From assembly GCA_949542085.1 (NCBI GenBank), contig CATGXW010000021.1, positions 1 to 8,221 of the forward strand: a DNA stretch of 8,221 nt. The letters are read 5' to 3'. Shown piece by piece: positions 1-6,582 of this stretch; position 1 is the first letter of the stretch; each line of letters starts with the position of its first letter. The position numbers and the translations under genes are program-made. The notes under the pieces are model-generated. The model searched no databases and was not told where the DNA came from. It saw nothing but the letters and a program-made list of their open reading frames with translations. Source of the DNA: an uncultured Alphaproteobacteria bacterium. GTDB taxonomy: Bacteria; Pseudomonadota; Alphaproteobacteria; RF32; CAG-239.

Positions 1-1
1 T

Positions 2-73
2 TTTTCATCAGCAGAAGAAAAAGATAAAAAAATTGAAGAACTCAAAATGTTGTTTGACCGCTTTGACAATTGA
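2..73 (+). CDS. C-terminal end of an unidentified gene (partial)
   Basis: Only the last 23 codons are in the window, ending in TGA at 71-73. The visible tail is hydrophilic and strongly charged, with the run EEKDKKIEELKMLFDRFDN, which looks like the end of an amphipathic helix or short coiled coil. The reading frame is supported by the stop codon lying one base before a strong intrinsic terminator, as expected for a real gene end. The tail is too short to name a family, so no function is proposed. Confidence 0.7.
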   Translation, partial: FSSAEEKDKKIEELKMLFDRFDN

Positions 74-74
74 A

Positions 75-107
75 AAAAGTCTCGAACAGATTCTGTTCGA
101 GACTTTT
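75..107. terminator. Bidirectional intrinsic terminator
   Basis: A perfect 15-bp inverted repeat (75-89 and 93-107, core GTCTCGAACAG) with a 3-base loop. The arms begin with A-runs and end with T-runs, so both strands give a hairpin followed by U-rich RNA. It starts one base after the TGA of the rightward partial gene and lies 10 bases beyond the stop of the leftward 59-residue membrane protein gene, so it probably serves both converging genes. Confidence 0.9.
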
Positions 108-116
108 GCATCATGT

Positions 117-296
117 TCATTTCTTGTGCCGATATCGCTTCTCCAGAATAAATGCTACCCAAATAAGGGACACTCCGACAATAAAGGCCCACGTCTTCAG
201 CATCTCCACCCCAGCCATTGAAAAGACAATAACATCTTTTGCCCCGATAAAGATAAGAACGACGCCACACAAAAAAATACTTTTAATTCTTTTCAT
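117..296 (-). CDS. Small two-helix membrane protein, unknown function
   Basis: An ORF of 59 codons from ATG (294-296) to TGA (117-119). The protein starts MKRIKS, has a first hydrophobic helix at about residues 7-19 (IFLCGVVLIFIGA), a short polar and amphipathic link (AKDVIVFSMAGVEMLKT), a second hydrophobic helix at about 36-50 ending WVAFIL, and a basic tail EKRYRHKK. The positive ends predict both termini in the cytoplasm. Support comes from the membrane pattern, a good promoter at 341-369 and a terminator just past the stop. No clear Shine-Dalgarno sequence precedes the ATG, which is the main weakness. I do not recognise the family. Confidence 0.62.
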   Translation of the reverse strand: MKRIKSIFLCGVVLIFIGAKDVIVFSMAGVEMLKTWAFIVGVSLIWVAFILEKRYRHKK

Positions 297-340
297 GGTC
301 TAAAGGTTAAATAATTACATCACTAATTTCTTTTGCCGAA

Positions 341-369
341 AATATAAAACGCCCTCTGACAAATAGCAA
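341..369 (-). promoter_or_regulatory. Sigma70-type promoter for the 59-residue membrane protein gene
   Basis: Reading leftward, TTGCTA (364-369) and TATATT (341-346) are separated by 17 bases, a good match to the -35/-10 consensus with ideal spacing. Transcription would begin about 35 bases before the ATG at 296. The site lies just beyond the terminator of the comEC operon, which fits an independent transcription unit. Confidence 0.55.
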
Positions 370-402
370 GAAATTTATCCTATTTTTACCTTAATCTAAA
401 AA

Positions 403-424
403 CCCCTCAAGCATGCTTGAGGGG
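403..424 (-). terminator. Intrinsic terminator of the comEC-ybaK-lipoprotein operon
   Basis: A perfect 22-base palindrome with arms CCCCTCAAGC and GCTTGAGGGG around the central AT. On the leftward strand it is followed directly by five T residues. It lies 14 bases past the stop codon of the small lipoprotein gene. On the rightward strand no T-run follows, so it should act mainly leftward. Confidence 0.88.
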
Positions 425-438
425 GGATATATAAAAAC

Positions 439-744
439 TTAATTAGCAGTCCCGAAATTCTGAAGATTTGAGATAATATTTTTTGCCGTCGACTGCGATT
501 CTTCACTAATTCCGGCCGCTTGCAAAGCCAATTTTTTCAAACAGACATTCACCAATTCATCGGCCGTTGCGGAAATCCCTTGAGCAAACAAAGTCCCTTC
601 TTTTAGTTTGTTATTAGCTTCGCTAATCATACAAGCTTTCATTTTCGCCTTGGATGACGCGTTGGCATCCACCGCTGTATATTGAGAAACATCGGCGCAT
701 GCCGCCAACAAAACCAATGAGCCAATCAATAAATTTTTTTTCAT
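439..744 (-). CDS. Small lipoprotein of unknown function
   Basis: A predicted 101-residue lipoprotein. The N-terminus MKKNLLIGSLVLLAAC is a typical signal peptide with a lipobox LLAAC, so Cys16 would be acylated after cleavage. The mature part is mostly helical and polar, rich in Ala, Ser and Asn, with two more cysteines at 38 and 68 that could pair in the periplasm. The ATG at 742-744 is chosen because AAAGGAAC lies 7-8 bases upstream; in-frame upstream starts lack a ribosome site and would bury the signal peptide. The gene follows ybaK by 20 bases and is the last gene before the hairpin at 403-424. I do not recognise the family; secretion to the envelope is a firm prediction, function is not. 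Confidence 0.85.
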   Translation of the reverse strand: MKKNLLIGSLVLLAACADVSQYTAVDANASSKAKMKACMISEANNKLKEGTLFAQGISATADELVNVCLKKLALQAAGISEESQSTAKNIISNLQNFGTAN

Positions 745-764
745 TTCAGTTCCTTTTTTCATAG

Positions 765-1235
765 TTAAACAACAATAATATCTGCCATCATAAACGGAAC
801 AACTTGTTTTAATCCGCTTAAGCTCATCTCCACCTGATAACCTATTTTTCCGCCACTGAATATAAGAGTGGAAAAATTCTCTGCCGTTTGGTGAATAACC
901 GTTGTAAAAAGCTTCTTCATTCCAATCGGAGAGCACCCTCCGTGCACATAACCGGTCAACGGCAAAAGTTCTTTGGACTTCAACATGTCAATCGCCTTTT
1001 CTCCAACCGATACGGCGGCCTTCTTCAAATCAAGCTCTTCTGCGACGGGAAGCATAAAAACATAATAATGTTTCGACTTCCCCACCGTAACCAGAGTTTT
1101 AAACACCTGATGAGGATTCTGCCCTAAAAGCTCCGCGACTTCCACTCCGCACGTCGTTGGTTTATCAGCATAAGAATAAGTCTTATACTCTATCTTATGC
1201 TTATCCAAAATCCGCATTACATTCGTTTTTTCCAT
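765..1235 (-). CDS. ybaK: YbaK/EbsC-type Cys-tRNA(Pro) deacylase
   Basis: A trans-editing enzyme that hydrolyses mischarged aminoacyl-tRNA, in this family mainly Cys-tRNA(Pro), protecting proline codons from cysteine. The 156-residue length matches the family. Visible hallmarks are VFKTLV with Lys46 at the position of the functionally essential lysine of characterised YbaK, LDLKKAA at 68-74, GGCSPIG at 99-105, and SGGKIGYQVEMS at 127-138. The ATG at 1233-1235 is preferred because it aligns with the usual N-terminus; an in-frame GTG at 1250 would add five residues and overlap comEC. The start lies 5 bases after the comEC stop, with only a weak ribosome site, so translation is probably coupled. 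Related editing domains (ProX, INS) are less likely given the GGxSPxG motif. Confidence 0.93.
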   Translation of the reverse strand: MEKTNVMRILDKHKIEYKTYSYADKPTTCGVEVAELLGQNPHQVFKTLVTVGKSKHYYVFMLPVAEELDLKKAAVSVGEKAIDMLKSKELLPLTGYVHGGCSPIGMKKLFTTVIHQTAENFSTLIFSGGKIGYQVEMSLSGLKQVVPFMMADIIVV

Positions 1236-1240
1236 TTTTC

Positions 1241-3265
1241 TCAATTCCACAAACGCCGCCCCACATAATCACGCACACTCTCTATTTCATACCCTTCAGG
1301 ATTTAAATAGAGGGCCAAACCACCACTGTCCGTCAAAGAAATTTGTGTATGATTAACATCAATTCCACCACTCTTGTCAAGGACAACGTTATCTTGATAG
1401 ACACACTGCCGTTCATCGCAGTGCAAGGCCAACCACTCGGGATAAACAGCTTCTCCCTTATAAACCTCTTTCAATTTTTCTTTTTGCACATCAGTTAATT
1501 TGGGGGACGCCGTCTTATTCAACCACACTTCCGTTGTAAACAAATTCCCCCTTGAAGGCAAAACAACCATATGACCGGATTTATCCTTAACGGCAATAAC
1601 AGAACCATCCCAATTACTTAAAACATCAGGAGCTTTGACAAACAACAAACTTGCAAAACCACAACCAATTGCCACCCATCCCCAATTCCGAAACGACGAC
1701 TGCCAAATAACCAGCCACAACCCGCCAAACACGATAAGCGCCAATCCCCAAGCAGGCATCGACAAGACCTGATATCCGGCCTGAGGAAAACTACTGACCC
1801 ACGTTGTAATCTGGTTCACCACCCCTATTCCGGCACCCACGATTTTCAGGCTCCAAACATCCAACCCCAGAGGCATAAGAAGCAACGACAACAATGTAAA
1901 TGGCATAATCAACAAACCGATAACAGGCCCCGCTAACAAATTAGCCATTGTTGTATATAAAGCAATCCGATTAAAATGATAAATCGCAAAAGGCAATGTT
2001 GCCAAACTGGCCACCAAATCAGCAACTAAAATCCCCACAACATAAACAATGATAAATTTAATCAGCCTGAAGCGTTTTCCTCCGATAAAATTTCGTAATG
2101 CTCCGGCATATTTTTCATAAAATGCGACCAGAGCAACCACCGCGGCGAACGACATCTGAAAGCTGGCGCCGATTAAAGCCTCGGGACTGATTAACAGAAC
2201 AATAAAAGCGGCCCATGCGATTGTCTGCATAGAAATCGCCCTGCGGTCAAATAAAATACCGAGCAAAACGATAAACGTCATAATAAAAGCACGTTGAGCA
2301 GGAATAGCAGCACCGGAAATCATCAGATAAACGGCACTGATAATAATCGCAAAAACCGCCGCCACTTTTTTACTGTCATAACGCAACGCCACAGAAGGGA
2401 ACATTGAAACCGACAAACGGATAAAAAAGAACATCAACCCCGCGATCATACTCATGTGCAATCCTGATATAGACAGGAAATGCGCCAAACCTGAGTCCCG
2501 ATAATTCTGAATCAGCGAAGTCTTTATCCCTCCTTGCTCACCGGCAACAATCGCCGAAGCCACCGAAGCTTCATCCGGCGGCAACACCCCTTTAATATGT
2601 TTAATCACCGCGTGCCGTACAGAGTCAATACCAAAACGGATTTTATCGTACCAACTCTCGGCTTGCGGGCAATCTAACGGCAAAACGGTACTTTCGGCAT
2701 ACCCGCTTCCGGACAATCCCTGATAAAAACTTTTACGATTGAACTGATATCCCCCCGGCAACACGGCTTGAGGACGAGGCATGAGCTTCGCAATCAATTC
2801 CACGCATTGCCCGCTGCGCAAATCCTCTGACCGAAAACGACTGCTGATACGAAATTTCCCCTCCATTTTTTTACCGTCAAAATCTCGCAAATCGCCCAAA
2901 ATCATCCTTTGATGACCTCGACTGTTATAATCCAAATGCTCAATTCGCCCGCTTAAATACAGTTTTTCTTCCGGCACGGGAAACTGCTGAGCGGCAAAAT
3001 AAATCGTCCTCATCTGAACAACGGCAAAACCGAACACAACCACAGCAGGAACAATCAAACCATAGAGCATTTTCATCCGATGTCGAAAAACGACCGCCAA
3101 CAAAATCAACATTTCTATAATTGTTACCGTCAACCATTTTGACGGTTCGACCGGCAGACTGAAATACAAAGCTATCCCGCAGGCAAACGCGACAGGAAGC
3201 CATAATGTCCACCGACTTCTGCCCGCAAAAATCTGTTCTTTAAACTCATACCACCATAATGTCAT
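1241..3265 (-). CDS. comEC: ComEC/Rec2 family DNA-uptake channel protein
   Basis: An inner-membrane protein of the family that carries single-stranded DNA into the cytoplasm during natural transformation. From the ATG at 3265 it has 674 residues: N-terminal helices (about 20-90), a soluble DUF4131-like segment (about 95-200), then the Competence domain (about 230-520) with many helices and the signature LSISGLHMS near 264-272, and a soluble C-terminal tail. The tail (SVIAVKDKSGHMVVL through CDERQCVYQDN) lacks the HxHxDH metal site of the metallo-beta-lactamase domain found in long ComEC proteins. The start at 3265 is preferred over ATG 3277, because GGAG sits 6 bases before 3265 and a candidate promoter would place the transcript start near 3277. 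First gene of a three-gene leftward operon. The family call is firm; competence in this organism is inferred. Confidence 0.93.
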   Translation of the reverse strand: MTLWWYEFKEQIFAGRSRWTLWLPVAFACGIALYFSLPVEPSKWLTVTIIEMLILLAVVFRHRMKMLYGLIVPAVVVFGFAVVQMRTIYFAAQQFPVPEEKLYLSGRIEHLDYNSRGHQRMILGDLRDFDGKKMEGKFRISSRFRSEDLRSGQCVELIAKLMPRPQAVLPGGYQFNRKSFYQGLSGSGYAESTVLPLDCPQAESWYDKIRFGIDSVRHAVIKHIKGVLPPDEASVASAIVAGEQGGIKTSLIQNYRDSGLAHFLSISGLHMSMIAGLMFFFIRLSVSMFPSVALRYDSKKVAAVFAIIISAVYLMISGAAIPAQRAFIMTFIVLLGILFDRRAISMQTIAWAAFIVLLISPEALIGASFQMSFAAVVALVAFYEKYAGALRNFIGGKRFRLIKFIIVYVVGILVADLVASLATLPFAIYHFNRIALYTTMANLLAGPVIGLLIMPFTLLSLLLMPLGLDVWSLKIVGAGIGVVNQITTWVSSFPQAGYQVLSMPAWGLALIVFGGLWLVIWQSSFRNWGWVAIGCGFASLLFVKAPDVLSNWDGSVIAVKDKSGHMVVLPSRGNLFTTEVWLNKTASPKLTDVQKEKLKEVYKGEAVYPEWLALHCDERQCVYQDNVVLDKSGGIDVNHTQISLTDSGGLALYLNPEGYEIESVRDYVGRRLWN

Positions 3266-3283
3266 GTTTATCTCCATAGCGTT

Positions 3284-3312
3284 AATTTAAGACATCCCTC
3301 ATTTATTTGCAA
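3284..3312 (-). promoter_or_regulatory. Candidate promoter for the comEC operon
   Basis: Reading leftward, TTGCAA (3307-3312) and TAAATT (3284-3289) are 17 bases apart, each matching consensus at 4 of 6 positions. The predicted transcript start falls near 3277, leaving a leader of about 12 bases that includes the GGAG before ATG 3265. A second weak pair, TTTACA and GTTAAT, lies further upstream. The 104-base region to the divergent cysteine-rich gene is very AT-rich, so chance matches are possible. Confidence 0.4.
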
Positions 3313-3369
3313 TAAATTAACTTTTAGAACAGTATCATTGTAAATAAAAACTGCACATAGAGGCTTGCC

Positions 3370-3612
3370 ATGAAAAAATTTATCGTTTTATCAGTCTTCT
3401 TAACCTTGATTGCCGGAACAACTTCCGCCAGAGTGACACACATCGCCGATTGGAGCGGTTCTCTCCCCGGAGAAGAGCCCAAAACAGAAACATCCTGCTC
3501 TCAATTATGTGAAGGCTACAGTCTGACCACCCTGATTTGCCCCGATAATGAAAAACTCATTGACTGTCCGGCTCAAGACTGTGATTATTACCACAAATGC
3601 GTCGCCGAATAA
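3370..3612 (+). CDS. Small secreted cysteine-rich protein, unknown function
   Basis: An 80-residue protein with a clear Sec signal peptide (MKKFIVLSVFLTLIAGTTSA) and probable cleavage after residue 20. The mature part of about 60 residues is acidic and has six cysteines, at 43, 47, 58, 65, 70 and 77, in the pattern C-x3-C-x10-C-x6-C-x4-C-x6-C. An even cysteine count behind a signal peptide suggests three disulfides formed in the periplasm or outside the cell. AGAGG lies 7 bases before the ATG. It has its own terminator and is divergent from comEC. I do not recognise the family with certainty; the C-xxx-CxGYxLT-xxCP arrangement resembles cysteine-rich repeat modules of surface proteins, here as a single unit, but that is an inference. 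Confidence 0.82.
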   Translation: MKKFIVLSVFLTLIAGTTSARVTHIADWSGSLPGEEPKTETSCSQLCEGYSLTTLICPDNEKLIDCPAQDCDYYHKCVAE

Positions 3613-3618
3613 ATTTCA

Positions 3619-3645
3619 AAAAAAGCTGTCTCAGACAGCTTTTTT
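3619..3645. terminator. Bidirectional terminator shared by the Cys-rich gene and lpxB
   Basis: A 12-bp stem (3619-3630 with 3634-3645, core AGCTGTC/GACAGCT) with a 3-base loop TCA, flanked by A-runs on one side and T-runs on the other, so it works on both strands. It lies 6 bases after the stop of the cysteine-rich gene. Unusually, the loop is the TGA stop codon of lpxB read leftward, so one arm encodes the last lpxB residues KKAV. Confidence 0.9.
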
Positions 3646-4818
3646 CTTATTTCGTTCCACCAAATCCAACACAAAATCGGCGGCATTGTCACTCGGTGTT
3701 TGCGCACCATTGCTGAGAATGTCCTTAACCTTGGCAAAACCGTCCATCTGCCGGTGATACAACTCCTTTTGCGCCAACAACTCTTCAATATAACGAGCAA
3801 TATTGCCGGCCACACACTGCTGTTGCAACAACTCGGGAACCACTTCCCTCCCCAACATAATATTGGACAAATTAACAAACTGTATCTTCATAATATGGCT
3901 GACGATAAACGCAGTCATCTTTGAAACTTTATAAGCAATAATGTGCGGAATATGTGTAATCGCCAACTCTAAAGCCACCGTTCCTGACGCCGCGATTGCC
4001 GCAGATGAAGCGCGAAACGCGTTATACCTGTCTTGCTGCGTTTCCACTACCGTTATCGGCAAATTTAATCCGGCAACCATTTTTTTGACACGCTCAGACA
4101 CGGTTTTCACCGTAGGCAATACAAAATAAAAGTTTTCATCTTTTGCCAACAACTGTCGCGCGGCTTCTGCAAAAACCGGCATCAGCTTGCAAACTTCCGT
4201 ATGTCTTGACCCCGGCAAAACCGAAATAATTTTTTTATTATCCGGAATATTGTACTGCTGACGAAAAGCTTTACCGTCAGCCTGCAAAACTTCGCTTTCA
4301 ATCACAGGATGCCCGACAAATACGGTCTCCAGATGATGCGGCGTAAAATACTTCGGCTCTTGCGGCAAAAGCGTCATCAGGGCGTCAACATATTTATGCA
4401 TGGTACGCGCGCGTTTTTTCTTCCAAGCCCAAACCTGAGGAGCCACATAATGCAACTGAGGAATACCAAGCTTCAAGCGGCGAAGTTTTTTATGAACCCG
4501 CGCCGAAAAACTCCAACTGTCAATCGTAATCACAATATCGGGCTTGATTCGTTCAATATCCTCAACCGTTTCCCGAATATGGCGCAACACTTTCGGAATA
4601 CTGGGAATAACCTCAACCAACCCCATCACCGCCAAATCAGAAATATCAAACAGAGACTTTAATCCTTCAGCCTCCATTGTATCACCGCCCAACCCAAAAA
4701 ATTCGACATTACCGTTTGTTTTGCGTTGCAAAGCTTTCATCAAACGAGACCCCAGCAAATCACCACTGGGCTCGCCAGCAATCACATATACCTTCAACGG
4801 ATTATTTCCGATAGTCAT
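3631..4818 (-). CDS. lpxB: Lipid-A-disaccharide synthase LpxB
   Basis: A GT19 glycosyltransferase at the inner face of the inner membrane that joins UDP-2,3-diacylglucosamine to lipid X, giving the beta-1,6 disaccharide core of lipid A and UDP. The 395 residues match the family. Visible motifs are AGEPSGDLLG (14-23), GLGG (42-45), DLAVMGLVEV (61-70), VAPQVWAWKKKR (125-136), VGHP (168-171), LPGSRHTEV (201-209) and the nucleotide-site ASGTVALELA (277-286). The segment aligned with E. coli IDAPDF reads IDSWSF, keeping the first Asp (100) but not the second. The ATG at 4818 lies inside the end of lpxI, overlapping it by 17 bases, with AGGAG 9 bases upstream, so translation is probably coupled. 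Last gene of lpxA-lpxI-lpxB; its stop codon forms the loop of the terminator. Confidence 0.98.
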   Translation of the reverse strand: MTIGNNPLKVYVIAGEPSGDLLGSRLMKALQRKTNGNVEFFGLGGDTMEAEGLKSLFDISDLAVMGLVEVIPSIPKVLRHIRETVEDIERIKPDIVITIDSWSFSARVHKKLRRLKLGIPQLHYVAPQVWAWKKKRARTMHKYVDALMTLLPQEPKYFTPHHLETVFVGHPVIESEVLQADGKAFRQQYNIPDNKKIISVLPGSRHTEVCKLMPVFAEAARQLLAKDENFYFVLPTVKTVSERVKKMVAGLNLPITVVETQQDRYNAFRASSAAIAASGTVALELAITHIPHIIAYKVSKMTAFIVSHIMKIQFVNLSNIMLGREVVPELLQQQCVAGNIARYIEELLAQKELYHRQMDGFAKVKDILSNGAQTPSDNAADFVLDLVERNKKKAV

Positions 4819-5641
4819 CGGGATTCACTCCTATCACAAACAAGCCGGCTTTATCAGCCATCTTAACAACCTCGGCCTCATCGACAATCAAACTATTTCC
4901 GGCATGAACGGCAATTCCTTTTAAGCCGGTTTCTTTGGCTCGAGAAACCGTACGCGGACCGATTGTCGGCAAGTCGATACGCATATCCTGTTGCGGTTTG
5001 CGTAATTTAACCAACACACCGCCATCGCCTTTTCGACGATATTCACCGCAACGACACAACAAAGCATCCGTTCCTTCGATTCCTTCAACACCTAAAACCA
5101 AACCTTGTTGCACAACAACCGCCTGCCCGACATCCAAACGCCCTAACTCCGTCGCCACTTCGATTGCTCGTTTAATATCTTCCTGCGCCTGTTTATCCGG
5201 TTTATGCCGCCCCAAAACACCTTCTTTCACCAAAAGCTCGGACATCACCTCATGAATGCCCTTAACCGCCATCCCTTCGTCTTCGATTTCATGCACCAAA
5301 GCGCGGAGAATACCATCATCGCCCAAAGAACGGGTTCCGATTTTGGCAAAAAAAGCCGTGGTCCGCAGATCAGGTACCAAATCAAAAAAACTCGGCCGAC
5401 GAATGGTCCCGATCATAACAACATCCTGCACTTTTTCATCTGCCAGACGTTTAAAACCGGTACCGGCCTGCCCGATACGTATCCACTGATGCGGAATATT
5501 GTCATTCACCAAATTTCTCTCGGCGTTTCCTTCAATAGCCAAAACAAAAAACGGCCTGCCGGTCTTAATGCAATGTTGCACCAACTGGGCGGGGATAGCC
5601 CCCCCGCCCGCAATGATACCGAGTTTGCGCTGTGTTGTCAT
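4802..5641 (-). CDS. lpxI: UDP-2,3-diacylglucosamine diphosphatase LpxI
   Basis: Hydrolyses UDP-2,3-diacylglucosamine to lipid X and UMP, the step done by LpxH in enterobacteria. The family (DUF1009) is typical of alphaproteobacteria. From ATG 5641 it has 279 residues. Seen are the N-terminal LGIIAGGGAIPAQL, IGTIRRPSFFDLVPD, TRSLGDDGILRALVHEIE, the GVEGIEGTDALL segment, KLRKPQQDMRIDLPTIGP and the C-terminal GIAVHAGNSLIVDEAEVV. The Asp of RIDLPTIG (about residue 223) corresponds to the aspartate needed for activity in the Caulobacter enzyme. An in-frame TTG at 5650 would add three residues, but AAGG is placed 10 bases from ATG 5641 and only one base from the TTG. It starts 15 bases after lpxA and overlaps lpxB by 17. 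No lpxH is visible here. Confidence 0.96.
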   Translation of the reverse strand: MTTQRKLGIIAGGGAIPAQLVQHCIKTGRPFFVLAIEGNAERNLVNDNIPHQWIRIGQAGTGFKRLADEKVQDVVMIGTIRRPSFFDLVPDLRTTAFFAKIGTRSLGDDGILRALVHEIEDEGMAVKGIHEVMSELLVKEGVLGRHKPDKQAQEDIKRAIEVATELGRLDVGQAVVVQQGLVLGVEGIEGTDALLCRCGEYRRKGDGGVLVKLRKPQQDMRIDLPTIGPRTVSRAKETGLKGIAVHAGNSLIVDEAEVVKMADKAGLFVIGVNPDDYRK

Positions 5642-5656
5642 CAGTGCCAAACCTTA

Positions 5657-6454
5657 TCAGTCTGCAATCATCACCTTGCGGCGACCGGACAAAGATTCGT
5701 CAATAAAGTCAAGCTGTTCCAAAACCATGGCATTGTCTTTATACTTTTCACGAGCCTGAATCAAACGTTCTTCAAACGTTCCTTCCTTACCTTTAAAGAT
5801 AAACATAAACGCGCGGCTGATAGACTTAACAACATTTTCTTCAAAACCGCTTCTCTTTAGACCGATAACGTTCAATCCGCGCAACTTGCCTCGTTCTCCG
5901 GTAACAATTCCGAACGGAATAACATCACGATCAACACCGGACAAACCGCCGATCATCGCTTTGCGACCGATACGGCAGAATTGGTGAACAGCGGAGTTGC
6001 CGCCGATAATAACACCGTCGCCCAGACGAACATGTCCGCCGATAACGGCGTTATTGGTCATAATCACATTATTACCGACCACGCAATCATGAGCGACATG
6101 AGAGTTAATCATAAACATTCCGCCGTCACCGACTGTTGTTGTAAAATGTTCTTTCGGTGTTCCGGCATGCATTGTCACATTTTCACGAATGATGTTGTTT
6201 TTGCCGATAATCAATTTGGCTTCTTCTTTAAATTCATTTCCGTGATCTTGCGGTCCCGCCCCGAGAACGGCCCCCGGAAAAACAATTGTCCCTTCACCGA
6301 TTGTGGTGTCACCCATAACCGTTACTCTTCCGAGAAGCTGTACATTTTCCCCGATTTTAGCACGGGAGCTAACCCAGCATAAAGGACCGATTTTAGCGGT
6401 TGCGGCAATTTGCGCACCGTCTTCGACAACAGCTGTCGGATGAATATTTGTCAT
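5657..6454 (-). CDS. lpxA: UDP-N-acetylglucosamine O-acyltransferase LpxA
   Basis: Catalyses the first step of lipid A synthesis, moving a 3-hydroxyacyl chain from acyl carrier protein to the 3-OH of UDP-GlcNAc in the cytoplasm; active as a trimer. The 265 residues match the family. Residues 1-185 are hexapeptide repeats forming a left-handed beta helix, followed by a helical C-terminal domain. The catalytic His is His122 in SHVAHDC (E. coli His125), with His119, His141 and the HQFC block at 157-160 also conserved. Gly170, in MIGGLSGV, aligns with E. coli Gly173, the chain-length ruler. AAAGGA lies about 7 bases before the ATG and a strong promoter is upstream. First gene of the lpxA-lpxI-lpxB operon; lpxD and fabZ, its usual upstream neighbours, are absent. 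Confidence 0.98.
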   Translation of the reverse strand: MTNIHPTAVVEDGAQIAATAKIGPLCWVSSRAKIGENVQLLGRVTVMGDTTIGEGTIVFPGAVLGAGPQDHGNEFKEEAKLIIGKNNIIRENVTMHAGTPKEHFTTTVGDGGMFMINSHVAHDCVVGNNVIMTNNAVIGGHVRLGDGVIIGGNSAVHQFCRIGRKAMIGGLSGVDRDVIPFGIVTGERGKLRGLNVIGLKRSGFEENVVKSISRAFMFIFKGKEGTFEERLIQAREKYKDNAMVLEQLDFIDESLSGRRKVMIAD

Positions 6455-6491
6455 AAGTTTTCCTTTCTGTAAATTCGTTCAACTGCGGTTT

Positions 6492-6519
6492 ATTCTAGAG
6501 TATTTTCCTTTGCTGTCAA
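6492..6519 (-). promoter_or_regulatory. Strong sigma70-type promoter of the lpxA-lpxI-lpxB operon
   Basis: Reading leftward, a perfect TTGACA (6514-6519) is followed after 16 bases by TAGAAT (6492-6497), 5 of 6 to consensus. The transcript would start near 6485, giving a leader of about 30 bases with the AAAGGA ribosome site before the lpxA ATG. This is the best promoter in the window and suggests that the operon is expressed independently of any upstream gene. Confidence 0.75.
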
Positions 6520-6554
6520 TCAGATATTCCCCAAAACCCACCGTCTTAGCCTCC

Positions 6555-6582
6555 TTGAAAAACACGCAATCGCCCTTATCTC
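6555..6582 (+). promoter_or_regulatory. Candidate promoter for the SmpA/OmlA-like lipoprotein gene
   Basis: TTGAAA (6555-6560) and TATCTC (6577-6582) are 16 bases apart. The -35 is good and the -10 weak. It lies within the 154-base divergent region between lpxA and the lipoprotein gene, and would give a leader of about 20 bases containing the GGGGAGGGG ribosome site. Confidence 0.35.

Noticed and set aside
75..107. GAAC-N7-GTTC resembling an SOS-type or other operator palindrome
   Set aside because: It is the core of a 15-bp hairpin directly after a stop codon with A/T flanks, so an intrinsic terminator explains it; the half-sites are inverted, whereas the alphaproteobacterial LexA box is a direct GTTC-N7-GTTC repeat.
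439..936. Longer 165-residue frame starting at 936 for the small lipoprotein
   Set aside because: It runs through ybaK in another frame, has no ribosome site, and would place the lipoprotein signal peptide in the middle of the protein.
1241..1250. GTG at 1250 as the ybaK start
   Set aside because: The ATG at 1235 gives the expected family length and puts the key lysine at position 46; the GTG would add five residues inside comEC.
3588..3878. A 96-residue leftward frame overlapping the lpxB end, rich in Trp and Cys
   Set aside because: It is the lpxB C-terminal region read in another frame and crosses the terminator; composition is typical of a shadow frame.
4309..5860. Long rightward frames opposite lpxB, lpxI and lpxA
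   Set aside because: They lie antisense to well-recognised lipid A genes, are rich in Asn, Thr, His and Arg, and show no domain pattern; they are shadows of the real genes.
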